NCBI GenBank assembly: GCA_027080445.1
Contig: JALWRY010000438.1
Span: forward strand, 1 to 11,500
Length of the DNA: 11,500 bases
Source: Thiohalobacter sp.
GTDB lineage: Bacteria > Pseudomonadota > Gammaproteobacteria > DSM-19610
Direction of reading: 5' to 3'
Part shown: piece by piece, positions 6,205-11,500 of the stretch
Position numbering within the stretch: position 1 is the first letter of the stretch
Layout: each line of letters opens with the position of its first letter
Translations under genes and position numbers: made by a program
The notes under the pieces: model-generated
What the model was told of the DNA's origin: nothing
What the model saw: the letters and a program-made list of their open reading frames with translations, nothing else
The model's database searches: none

Positions 6205-9189
6205 CTAGAAAGGATTTTCGTGGCATAGACTGCAACTGACCAGGGAATCCTTCTGCAGGGTGACAAGCCCTTTATCCTCGACATTAAAGGTTCGCGTAGC
6301 TGCCATTTTAGCCAGGACTGTCCCCTGTCCCCGCGAGCCATGACAGGCGGCGCAGGCCTGCAGGTTTTTCTCTGCAAAGTCTTCATGACCTCCCTCTGCA
6401 AAGTTGACCCCGGCGTCTCCGACCGGGTGCATGCCGTGTGGACCGTCCAGGTTGACGCCAAGATCACCGGTGTGGCAGGTACTGCACTCGACAATCTTGC
6501 CGGTATGCCCCTGCAACTGACTTGCTGCGACATTGTCGTTGGCATTGGGGTTGGCATCCGGCCAGATAGCATGCGTGCTACCGTGGCAAGCTTCGCAGAA
6601 GACCCCCTTGTGTCCCTTGCTCAGGCGGTAAAGCACCTGCCGCGTTCCATTCGCATCACTGACCTCGTTCTCGGCAAAACGCCTGTTAACCGCAACAATC
6701 GGTTTGGCCGTTGTGTCGCCCGTACGCCACGCCTGTAACAGGCGAAGACCATCCGGCTTGCCGTCGGTATCGGTCTGGCTGACCAGTGTACCGGTACTCC
6801 CGGTCAGGTTGCTGTTGGCATCCCCGGTATGACAGGACTGGCACATGGGGACGTTAGCCCAGGGCACGCGCGGCGTAGCCGGGTTGGTATAGAAATCCCC
6901 TTTGACGATAAAGGCGCCCGGGTTGGCCGGCGACACATCGCGGGAGAAGTCATTACCGACCTGCTCCATACCCCCGTGGCAGTCCTGGCACAGCACGCCA
7001 CGGTTGAACATGGCGCCACGTAAACAGCGGGTGCGCTTGCCGGGATGGCAGTTGTAGCAGGTCTGATCCAGCACATCCAGCCGTGCCTGCTGGTTGCTAC
7101 CCGGCGCCGGCATATCGGGGAACAGATCCTTGAACTGTCCATGGAAGCTGTGCATGACATTGGACATGCTCTTGTGGTTGACCTGGTCCTTGCCGTTGTC
7201 GTTGCTGGGCCCCACCTGCGCCAGGTCCAGCGCCGGCGTGTAGTGGCAGGTCTGGCACATGACCGGTGTCTGGTCGACCAGGTGAGTGCCGTGTTTGGCA
7301 TCGTGAAGACGCACGATGTTGGTGTCAGCGGCCCACTCATCACTCTGCAACTGGGTACTGTCTGGGTTCGGGTCATCACCTGCAAAGGCCACCGTGAACG
7401 GAGTCTGGCTGCGTTTCGATCCGCCCCCGGCCGGGCAACCGCTATCGAACGTCGGGTCGCAGGCCGCTTCGCCATTACCAAGATCAAGCGATGAGGTATG
7501 ACAGGCCTTGCAGTCTGCCTCGACAGAGATGGGTAATACCGTATCAACGGATGCCAGCACCGTACCGGCTGTTTCACCCAGATTGTTGCCTGCCACGGCA
7601 CGCGCCTGCACGCGCATCAGCGGGTAGGCATTTTCCCGTCCGGCATCATCGGCGAAGCTCAACGGAATCCCGTCTGCCGCAAACCAGTTTATCCCCTGCT
7701 GGGTATAGCCGAATGCAAAGTTGTTAAAGAATGGCAAATTCCGGTCATAGCGCTTAAAAGCTTTCGGCGCATTGACATTGTAGGGATCGGTTTTACCCGG
7801 TAAATCCTGCTGGTCAGCCACCAGCGCCGGCAATTGCGCCGGGTCAGGAACCGGCAGCCCGGTGTCGATGGAACCTGGCAGATTGTAACCGAGAGAGGCC
7901 AGCACACCGGCCGGATAAAACGGATCCATGAGGTCAAATCCCAGGGTGTTCCCGGTTCGCGGATTGATATCCCAGAAATTTGATTTAAAAATGGTACCGT
8001 TGTTGTTAATGCTGTGCTGAACAGGGTTAGACAAGACCGGGTCATTCGGGTTGGACGCCCCGGAATAGACCGTCTCTACATCAGCATCTGACAGAATAGT
8101 CGGTTCTTTACCTCGCTTGATCACCTGGGCATGGACGATATTAAACGGTGGCAGGATTGCGACCACCCTTTGATCCAGGTCGGCGCAGTGCATGCCAAGG
8201 TCGTTTATCGCACTGATCTGGAAACCGGGAAGGGTAACAAAGGGCTGCTGGCTGACAGGGCTCGCGGGTACCGGTCCATTGCTATTGGTCGTAGTAATTG
8301 AGAGGTTACCGGTGTTACCCCCTCCGGTATTCCCGCCACCAGTATTCCCACCACCGGTATTCCCACCACCGGTATTCCCACCACCAGTATTCCCACCACC
8401 GGTGTTTCCTCCACCCGTGTTTCCTCCACCCGTGTTTCCTCCACCCGTGTTTCCTCCACCCGTGTTTCCTCCACCCGTGTTTCCATCGTCGGTGTCGCCT
8501 TCACCTGAGTTGCCACCAGCCATGGTATTGCCACCATCGGTAGAATCATTCCCGCTGCCATTATCCTGGCCGCTATCGCCCTGGCTTCCCGTACCGGTAT
8601 CGGTACTGCCATCATGATTACTATGGTTACCGGTATCCTGCTGACCGGAATCCCCGTTATCGTTGCTGGCCGTTTTGACTTCTTCAAGGTGACCACGGTT
8701 ATCAACACTTGCACTGTCGACCACTAACGGTTTGTCGAGTATGAAATCATCATTACCTTCAACATGGGCGGGTGGCGAGGCTTGCCTGGACATCGGCAAC
8801 GGGATATTACCAAGGTCAATGGTACTGCCACTATCGAGCGAAAATTTGTTCACAACCTGTTGCGAACCGTCAGTGAAACCAATCGGTGTCGTCACCGAAT
8901 CAGCACTGCCCTCGTTGGTTGTCATGGTCAGGGTAAAAACTTTGCCCGCTGGCAGATCAAGACGGAACGGGTGCCTGGTGGTGCCGTTATCGGTGGAATG
9001 CACACGGTAAAGGCTACCATCTTCACCGCTCGCTTCAATGAGCGTTCCCGGGACAGTCCCGGTCAATGAACCCGTACCGGCACCGGTTGCGCCACCATGA
9101 CTCCCTCCACCACCGCAACCGGCGATGGCCAGTACTGACAATGACAGGGTAAGCAGGATATATTGAGATAATCTATTGGAACCAGACAT
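6205..9189 (-). CDS. Nine-haem c-type cytochrome lipoprotein with GGGNT-repeat linker
   Basis: The product is 994 residues from ATG 9189, chosen because AGGAGG (9203-9198) lies 8 nt before it; an in-frame start at 9222 would add 11 residues without such a site. A type II signal peptide ends at AIAGC, so Cys25 is probably lipidated. Residues about 45-145 look like a beta-sandwich with SLTGTVPGTLIEASG and PIGFTDG. Next come an Asp/Gly/Ser/Asn-rich stretch and ten GGGNT repeats, about residues 160-290. A middle domain (about 300-550) starts with ISAINDLGMHCADLDQR. The C-terminal half has nine CXXCH haem sites with first cysteines at about 560, 645, 711, 734, 783, 865, 902, 946 and 986. No family name is certain. 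The layout resembles outer-surface multihaem cytochromes used for extracellular or periplasmic electron transfer. The flexible linker may hold the haem domain away from the membrane. It is the first gene of the minus-strand cluster, ahead of amrS. Confidence 0.9.
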   Translation of the reverse strand: MSGSNRLSQYILLTLSLSVLAIAGCGGGGSHGGATGAGTGSLTGTVPGTLIEASGEDGSLYRVHSTDNGTTRHPFRLDLPAGKVFTLTMTTNEGSADSVTTPIGFTDGSQQVVNKFSLDSGSTIDLGNIPLPMSRQASPPAHVEGNDDFILDKPLVVDSASVDNRGHLEEVKTASNDNGDSGQQDTGNHSNHDGSTDTGTGSQGDSGQDNGSGNDSTDGGNTMAGGNSGEGDTDDGNTGGGNTGGGNTGGGNTGGGNTGGGNTGGGNTGGGNTGGGNTGGGNTGGGNTGGGNTGNLSITTTNSNGPVPASPVSQQPFVTLPGFQISAINDLGMHCADLDQRVVAILPPFNIVHAQVIKRGKEPTILSDADVETVYSGASNPNDPVLSNPVQHSINNNGTIFKSNFWDINPRTGNTLGFDLMDPFYPAGVLASLGYNLPGSIDTGLPVPDPAQLPALVADQQDLPGKTDPYNVNAPKAFKRYDRNLPFFNNFAFGYTQQGINWFAADGIPLSFADDAGRENAYPLMRVQARAVAGNNLGETAGTVLASVDTVLPISVEADCKACHTSSLDLGNGEAACDPTFDSGCPAGGGSKRSQTPFTVAFAGDDPNPDSTQLQSDEWAADTNIVRLHDAKHGTHLVDQTPVMCQTCHYTPALDLAQVGPSNDNGKDQVNHKSMSNVMHSFHGQFKDLFPDMPAPGSNQQARLDVLDQTCYNCHPGKRTRCLRGAMFNRGVLCQDCHGGMEQVGNDFSRDVSPANPGAFIVKGDFYTNPATPRVPWANVPMCQSCHTGDANSNLTGSTGTLVSQTDTDGKPDGLRLLQAWRTGDTTAKPIVAVNRRFAENEVSDANGTRQVLYRLSKGHKGVFCEACHGSTHAIWPDANPNANDNVAASQLQGHTGKIVECSTCHTGDLGVNLDGPHGMHPVGDAGVNFAEGGHEDFAEKNLQACAACHGSRGQGTVLAKMAATRTFNVEDKGLVTLQKDSLVSCSLCHENPF
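8326..8475 (-). repeat. 15-bp tandem repeat array coding for GGGNT, ten units
   Basis: Ten in-frame 15-bp units code for Gly-Gly-Gly-Asn-Thr in the cytochrome linker. They fall into two sequence blocks. Units at 8326-8400 are of the type GGTGGTGGGAATACC, with small changes. Units at 8401-8475 are nearly identical copies of GGTGGAGGAAACACG. Diverged units flank the array (8311-8325, 8476-8505). The two blocks code for the same peptide with different codons, which suggests separate rounds of unit duplication. Each unit is a multiple of three, so gain or loss keeps the frame. Confidence 0.95.
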
Positions 9190-9348
9190 AGGATGCTCCT
9201 CCTGATAGCCGCTTGTTGACAACGACCAGGAGCTGTTAACCGCTGTTTCTGGTCAGTAGTGATAGCCTAGCATATTTGGGTTTATTTTCCCATATATACT
9301 TATGTCTAGCGGCTGGCAGTGTGTCGATGATCGATTAATATAAGGGCT
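9190..9348. promoter_or_regulatory. Divergent promoter region with dyads in the cytochrome leader
   Basis: This 159-nt gap lies between the divergent cytochrome and PEBP genes. It contains the strong cytochrome Shine-Dalgarno at 9198-9203. An interrupted dyad spans 9224-9254: GACCAG then AGC, and GCT then CTGGTC, around GTTAAC. The small palindrome GTTGACAAC is at 9215-9223. The AT-rich block 9270-9305 (ATATTTGGG to CCCATATATACTTATG) is the likely core promoter zone. I could not assign -35/-10 boxes with confidence on either strand. Confidence 0.35.
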
Positions 9349-9948
9349 ATGGTGATGCCACAAAGAAAAGCCTTGATTCGCCTTGGGATAGGACACTTCA
9401 GGGGGATATGCGTAAAGACAGGCCTGGCAATTTTGCTGGCCACTACCGGAATTGCTGCCGAGGAGGCAAAAATGACCCTGCAGATTCATTCACCCGCCTT
9501 TACCAACGGGGGCGAGATCCCGGCAAAATATACCTGCGAAGGCGATGACATCTCGCCACCGCTGGCTTGGGAAGGCATACCCGGGAATGCCAAAAGCCTG
9601 GTACTGATCGTGGACGACCCGGACGCCCCGGACCCGGCCGCGCCGCGTATGACCTGGGTGCACTGGTTGCTTTACAACCTGCCCACGGACATATCGGGTC
9701 TGCCGGAAGGCGTCGCCGAGGCTGACCTGCCGGCCGGCGTGCGCGGTGGCCTGAACGACTGGAAACGCACAGGCTTTGGCGGCCCCTGCCCGCCCATCGG
9801 GCGGCACCGCTATTTCCACAAGCTGTATGCGCTGGATACCGTGCTGGAAGACCTGAACAAGCCAACCAAAAGCCAGCTTGAAGCCGCCATGAAGGGACAT
9901 ATCCTGGCGGAAGGACAGTTGATGGGGACTTACCAGAAGCGTCAGTAA
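9349..9948 (+). CDS. PEBP-family protein (YbhB/YbcL, Raf kinase inhibitor-like)
   Basis: Phosphatidylethanolamine-binding-protein family, bacterial YbhB/YbcL branch. From ATG 9349 the product is 199 residues with a long basic start, a hydrophobic stretch VKTGLAILLATTGIAA (22-37) and a plausible cleavage site before EEAK, giving an exported protein like YbcL. From an internal ATG at 9472 it is 158 residues, the same length as cytosolic YbhB, and that ATG has a much better ribosome site. The fold signatures are clear: ISPPLAWEGIP (68-78), VDDPDAPDP with the DPDAP ligand-pocket motif (90-94), WVHWLLYNLP, and GGPCPPIGRHRYFHKLYALD. It ends with LMGTYQKRQ. The family binds small anionic ligands; its role in bacteria is poorly defined. 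The gene stands alone, divergent from the cytochrome. The family call is secure; the start and hence the location are not. Confidence 0.9.
   Translation: MVMPQRKALIRLGIGHFRGICVKTGLAILLATTGIAAEEAKMTLQIHSPAFTNGGEIPAKYTCEGDDISPPLAWEGIPGNAKSLVLIVDDPDAPDPAAPRMTWVHWLLYNLPTDISGLPEGVAEADLPAGVRGGLNDWKRTGFGGPCPPIGRHRYFHKLYALDTVLEDLNKPTKSQLEAAMKGHILAEGQLMGTYQKRQ
9461..9474 (+). promoter_or_regulatory. Strong internal ribosome site and ATG inside the PEBP gene
   Basis: AGGAGG at 9461-9466 lies 5 nt before the in-frame ATG at 9472. The first ATG at 9349 has only a weak AAGGG upstream. The internal site would start translation at MTLQIHSP, exactly where the conserved PEBP fold begins, and would yield a product without the signal peptide. 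Confidence 0.5.
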
Positions 9949-9949
9949 A

Positions 9950-10107
9950 CCTTCGGGTAACGGTAAAGAAATAAATCGCCACCTTAAGTCATTAACAGCG
10001 CTTCAAGCTATCTTTGATCGTGTGCAACAGACAGCCTGACCGGCCGGTTCAACCGCCGCCGTTTCACACAGGAACTGGAAAAAGCCTGGGCACTGGCCAG
10101 TCGCCAT
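9950..10107 (+). pseudogene. Decayed 5' part of the GGDEF gene
   Basis: The stretch 10030-10107 reads, in the frame of the GGDEF gene, DSLTGRFNRRRF and then a helix ending at SRH. This is the conserved N-terminal start of a GGDEF domain. A TGA at 10015-10017 precedes it, and no ATG, GTG or TTG lies between that stop and 10108. In the +2 frame, 9950-10030 reads a helix-like KEINRHLKSLTALQAIFDRV, as expected for a signalling helix before GGDEF. This frame joins the GGDEF frame if one base was lost near 10029. The rest of the N-terminal sensor is absent, and the previous gene ends at 9948. I read this as a 5'-truncated, frameshifted remnant. Confidence 0.6.
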
Positions 10108-10539
10108 GTGAGCGTCCATGTGATTGCCCTGGACCTTGACGGTTTCAAACACGTGAACGACCGCTATGGACACGCGATGGGTGACCAGGTACTGAAATCT
10201 CTGGCGGAATGTCTCAGAGCCTGCACACGAAGTACGGATGTCAGCGCCAGGCTTGGTGGTGACGAGTTCATGGTGTTACTGGTTCACAGCAACAAAACTT
10301 CCGGACTGGACTTTTTCAACCGCTTAAGCGACCTCTTCAGGCAGGCGCAAGCCGCACTCTCAATTGGCGCCGAGGCACGCTGCACGCTGAGTGCCGGTCT
10401 CATTTGTATTAGTACTGACATTTATGCCAATGCCAAAGCCGTTCTGCGTCGTGTCGATGAAGCGCTCTACCTGGCCAAACAATCCGGCAAGAACCAGATA
10501 CACTATGTTATCGACCCTGACCCCCGGGTACCCGCCTGA
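10108..10539 (+). CDS. Truncated GGDEF domain (diguanylate cyclase remnant)
   Basis: The remaining open frame, GTG at 10108, gives 143 residues that cover most of a GGDEF domain. DLDGFKHVNDRYGHAMGD holds the metal- and substrate-binding aspartate and asparagine. ARLGGDEFMVLL has an intact GGDEF active site, and RSTD five residues before it fits the inhibitory RXXD site. DEALYLAKQSGKNQIHY is the usual C-terminal motif. A full domain would make cyclic di-GMP from two GTP, normally as a dimer brought together by an N-terminal sensor. Here the first 25-30 residues of the domain (encoded at 10030-10107, without a start codon) and the whole sensor are missing from the predicted product. The GTG has no good ribosome site. 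I infer a pseudogene, though the catalytic sequence is unusually well kept, so the inactivation may be recent. Confidence 0.7.
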   Translation: MSVHVIALDLDGFKHVNDRYGHAMGDQVLKSLAECLRACTRSTDVSARLGGDEFMVLLVHSNKTSGLDFFNRLSDLFRQAQAALSIGAEARCTLSAGLICISTDIYANAKAVLRRVDEALYLAKQSGKNQIHYVIDPDPRVPA

Positions 10540-10605
10540 CCATATTACTCAAATTTTGATATTTCCGGTTTTATCAATCATCCTCGGCGTATGCAAAGTA
10601 TAAAA

Positions 10606-10701
10606 TCAGAAGGCGTTACCACCCTGTCACCGAAATACGACCCGCCATTGATCATTCATACGGATCGCGTGGTAGCCCTTCCTGTCACCTCGCCTGGATA
10701 G
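10606..10701 (-). pseudogene. HigB/RelE-type toxin C-terminal remnant
   Basis: Read on the minus strand from 10701, the frame gives LSRRGDRKGYHAIRMNDQ followed by WRVVFR, then a TGA at 10629-10627, then QGGNAF and a second TGA at 10608-10606. The sequence is the conserved core of HigB-like ribosome-dependent mRNA interferases (GDRKG...IRINDQWR..FRW). The first TGA stands exactly where the family has tryptophan, so it looks like TGG to TGA. The N-terminal half and the usual VDYH end are missing, and no HigA antitoxin is visible nearby. It is a dead fragment on the basis of motif match alone. Confidence 0.7.
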
Positions 10702-10715
10702 CAGGTACTGAGACG

Positions 10716-10773
10716 AAAAAAGCCCCGCACAGCATTTACCGTGCCGAAGGATCATCTTCTATATCAGCGGAGC
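10716..10773 (-). terminator. Intrinsic terminator for the minus-strand nucleotidyltransferase locus
   Basis: On the minus strand, GCTCCGC (10773-10767) pairs with GCGGGGC (10728-10722), with one G-U wobble, and is followed directly by six T (10721-10716). A small inner hairpin GCAC/GTGC sits in the loop. It lies about 40 nt after the stop of the minus-strand pseudogene, the right place to end that transcript. The long loop makes it less certain than a compact terminator. Confidence 0.5.
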
Positions 10774-10815
10774 CGGTCAACATCACACCGGCAGTTGGTA
10801 AAGGAACTATAAATC

Positions 10816-11429
10816 TTATCTGCTTTCAATACTGATCCCGAAGCCTGTCAAAAAGGCAAACAGCAATTGTTTGTTTCTTTCATACTGAGAGTCCATGCGC
10901 TGTGCACACATTTCATCAATCAGGCTTTCCGGGCTCCGCTCACCAAATTCTCCCTTCACAAACCCGGCGATCTCCGACCGGGTATTGTCCTGCGCAATAC
11001 TGTGAGTATGTTGCCCCAGCAAATGGGCAGAAGACTGAGTGATATCCCAGTCATACCTCTCCATAACTTGCGTGTCATCACCATACAGAATGTCTGTGAC
11101 TCTTGGGATTTTTTCGTAGGTTGATAGCAGGTAAGCAAAATCCAGTGCGTCCTTCCGGCGCAGATCACCGGCCCGATCAGTCCACGCGATAATCTTGAGA
11201 AGCGACATTCCAGCGGGTGTTGCCACTGGTACATCAAGTTCAGGATTCTCCTGTGCGTGGCACGCCGGATAGTAGCACCGTGACCATAGTGCAGGACCAG
11301 GTCTCTTGCCGTAGCACCGACGACGACATAGGGCATCCCAAGTTCAGCGAAAACACGACCTGTGATTTCAAATACCGCAACCGTCTGCGGATCAATCTTC
11401 CCTGACAAGTTGAGCAATGTGCTCATCAT
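10816..11429 (-). pseudogene. AbiEii-like nucleotidyltransferase with internal deletion and frameshift
   Basis: The start is ATG 11429 or 11426, a few bases after GGAGG. The first frame reads MSTLLNLSGKIDPQTVAVFE, then a segment with MPYVVVGATARDLVL and GATIRRAT, the nucleotide-binding entry of this family. Just after RAT (about 11256) the homology jumps to another frame, with ENPELDVPVATPAG and then MSLLKIIAWTDRAGDLRRK, and continues DALDFAYLLSTYEKI to a stop at 10816. Intact relatives have roughly 100 or more residues between these parts, including the catalytic Asp-X-Asp. These are missing, so the enzyme must be inactive. Related AbiEii toxins belong to type IV toxin-antitoxin or phage abortive-infection systems. 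The intact C-terminal frame (11226-10816) could still be called as a 136-residue gene but lacks the catalytic half. The gene overlaps the end of the gene upstream by 38 nt. Confidence 0.75.
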
Positions 11430-11500
11430 AAAGCCTCCGTGCCACATCCAGATTCCTGCTCTCCCCCGTTGCCACGAGATCGGCATAAGCCAAAATGGGG
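11392..11500 (-). CDS. C-terminus of the gene upstream of the nucleotidyltransferase (possibly AbiEi-type antitoxin), partial
   Basis: The minus-strand frame from the right edge to TGA at 11394-11392 reads PILAYADLVATGESRNL followed by a helix DVARRLYDEHIAQLVRED. It is 35-36 codons long and overlaps the start of the nucleotidyltransferase remnant by 38 nt in another frame, typical of coupled genes. AbiE loci place an antitoxin gene directly before, and overlapping, the AbiEii toxin gene, and the YADL.ATG..RN pattern is reminiscent of antitoxin-like C-termini. Identity is inferred mainly from position. The rest of the gene is outside the window. Confidence 0.5.
   Translation of the reverse strand, partial: PILAYADLVATGESRNLDVARRLYDEHIAQLVRED

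Noticed and set aside
8311..8505. CRISPR-like array
   Set aside because: Units are 15 bp, directly adjacent without spacers, in frame and coding for a peptide repeat.
8192..8617. Proline-rich FPPPV repeat open frame on the plus strand
   Set aside because: It is only the reverse complement of the GGGNT-coding repeat in the cytochrome gene.
10606..10701. TGA read as tryptophan or selenocysteine in the HigB-like fragment
   Set aside because: Other genes here use TGG for Trp and end with TGA (for example nfeD and amrS), the fragment has a second TGA and no intact N-terminus, and no selenocysteine element is visible. Decay explains it better.

Overview
The window looks like the chromosome of a Gram-negative gammaproteobacterium that respires with c-type cytochromes. 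The evidence is a multihaem c-type lipoprotein, an ECF sigma/anti-sigma pair, a slipin/NfeD pair, good Shine-Dalgarno sites and moderately high GC. The anti-sigma factor carries a DsrE-like domain, a family common in sulfur oxidisers. That hints at, but does not prove, a sulfur-oxidising lineage. I cannot name the genus.

Left part (1-2804): a large exported, cysteine-rich protein on the minus strand runs off the left edge. It has a clear signal peptide and no recognised family. It is divergent from a plus-strand pair: an ECF sigma factor and, 3 nt downstream, a one-pass membrane anti-sigma factor. The anti-sigma factor's periplasmic half is a DsrE-like domain that keeps the family cysteine. 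This sensor fusion is the most interesting system here: a sigma/anti-sigma switch that may read a sulfur or redox signal and may control the divergent exported protein.

Middle part (2836-9189, minus strand): four collinear genes, transcribed in the order nine-haem outer-surface-type lipoprotein cytochrome, AmrS-type radical SAM enzyme, long-form NfeD membrane protease, slipin (SPFH). nfeD and the slipin gene overlap by 4 nt and form a known pair. The other gaps are 86 and 59 nt, so one operon is possible. The cytochrome has a Gly-Gly-Gly-Asn-Thr linker encoded by a 15-bp tandem repeat. An 11-bp perfect inverted repeat lies between the cytochrome gene and amrS and overlaps the amrS ribosome-binding region.

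Right part (9349-11500): a PEBP (YbhB/YbcL) family gene on the plus strand has two plausible starts, giving an exported or a cytosolic product. Beyond it lies a gene graveyard. It holds a GGDEF domain without its 5' end, a HigB-type toxin C-terminus broken by TGG to TGA, a terminator, and an AbiEii-like nucleotidyltransferase with an internal deletion and frameshift. At the right edge is the C-terminus of the gene just upstream of that nucleotidyltransferase, possibly its antitoxin partner. This end resembles eroded defence or toxin-antitoxin cargo.
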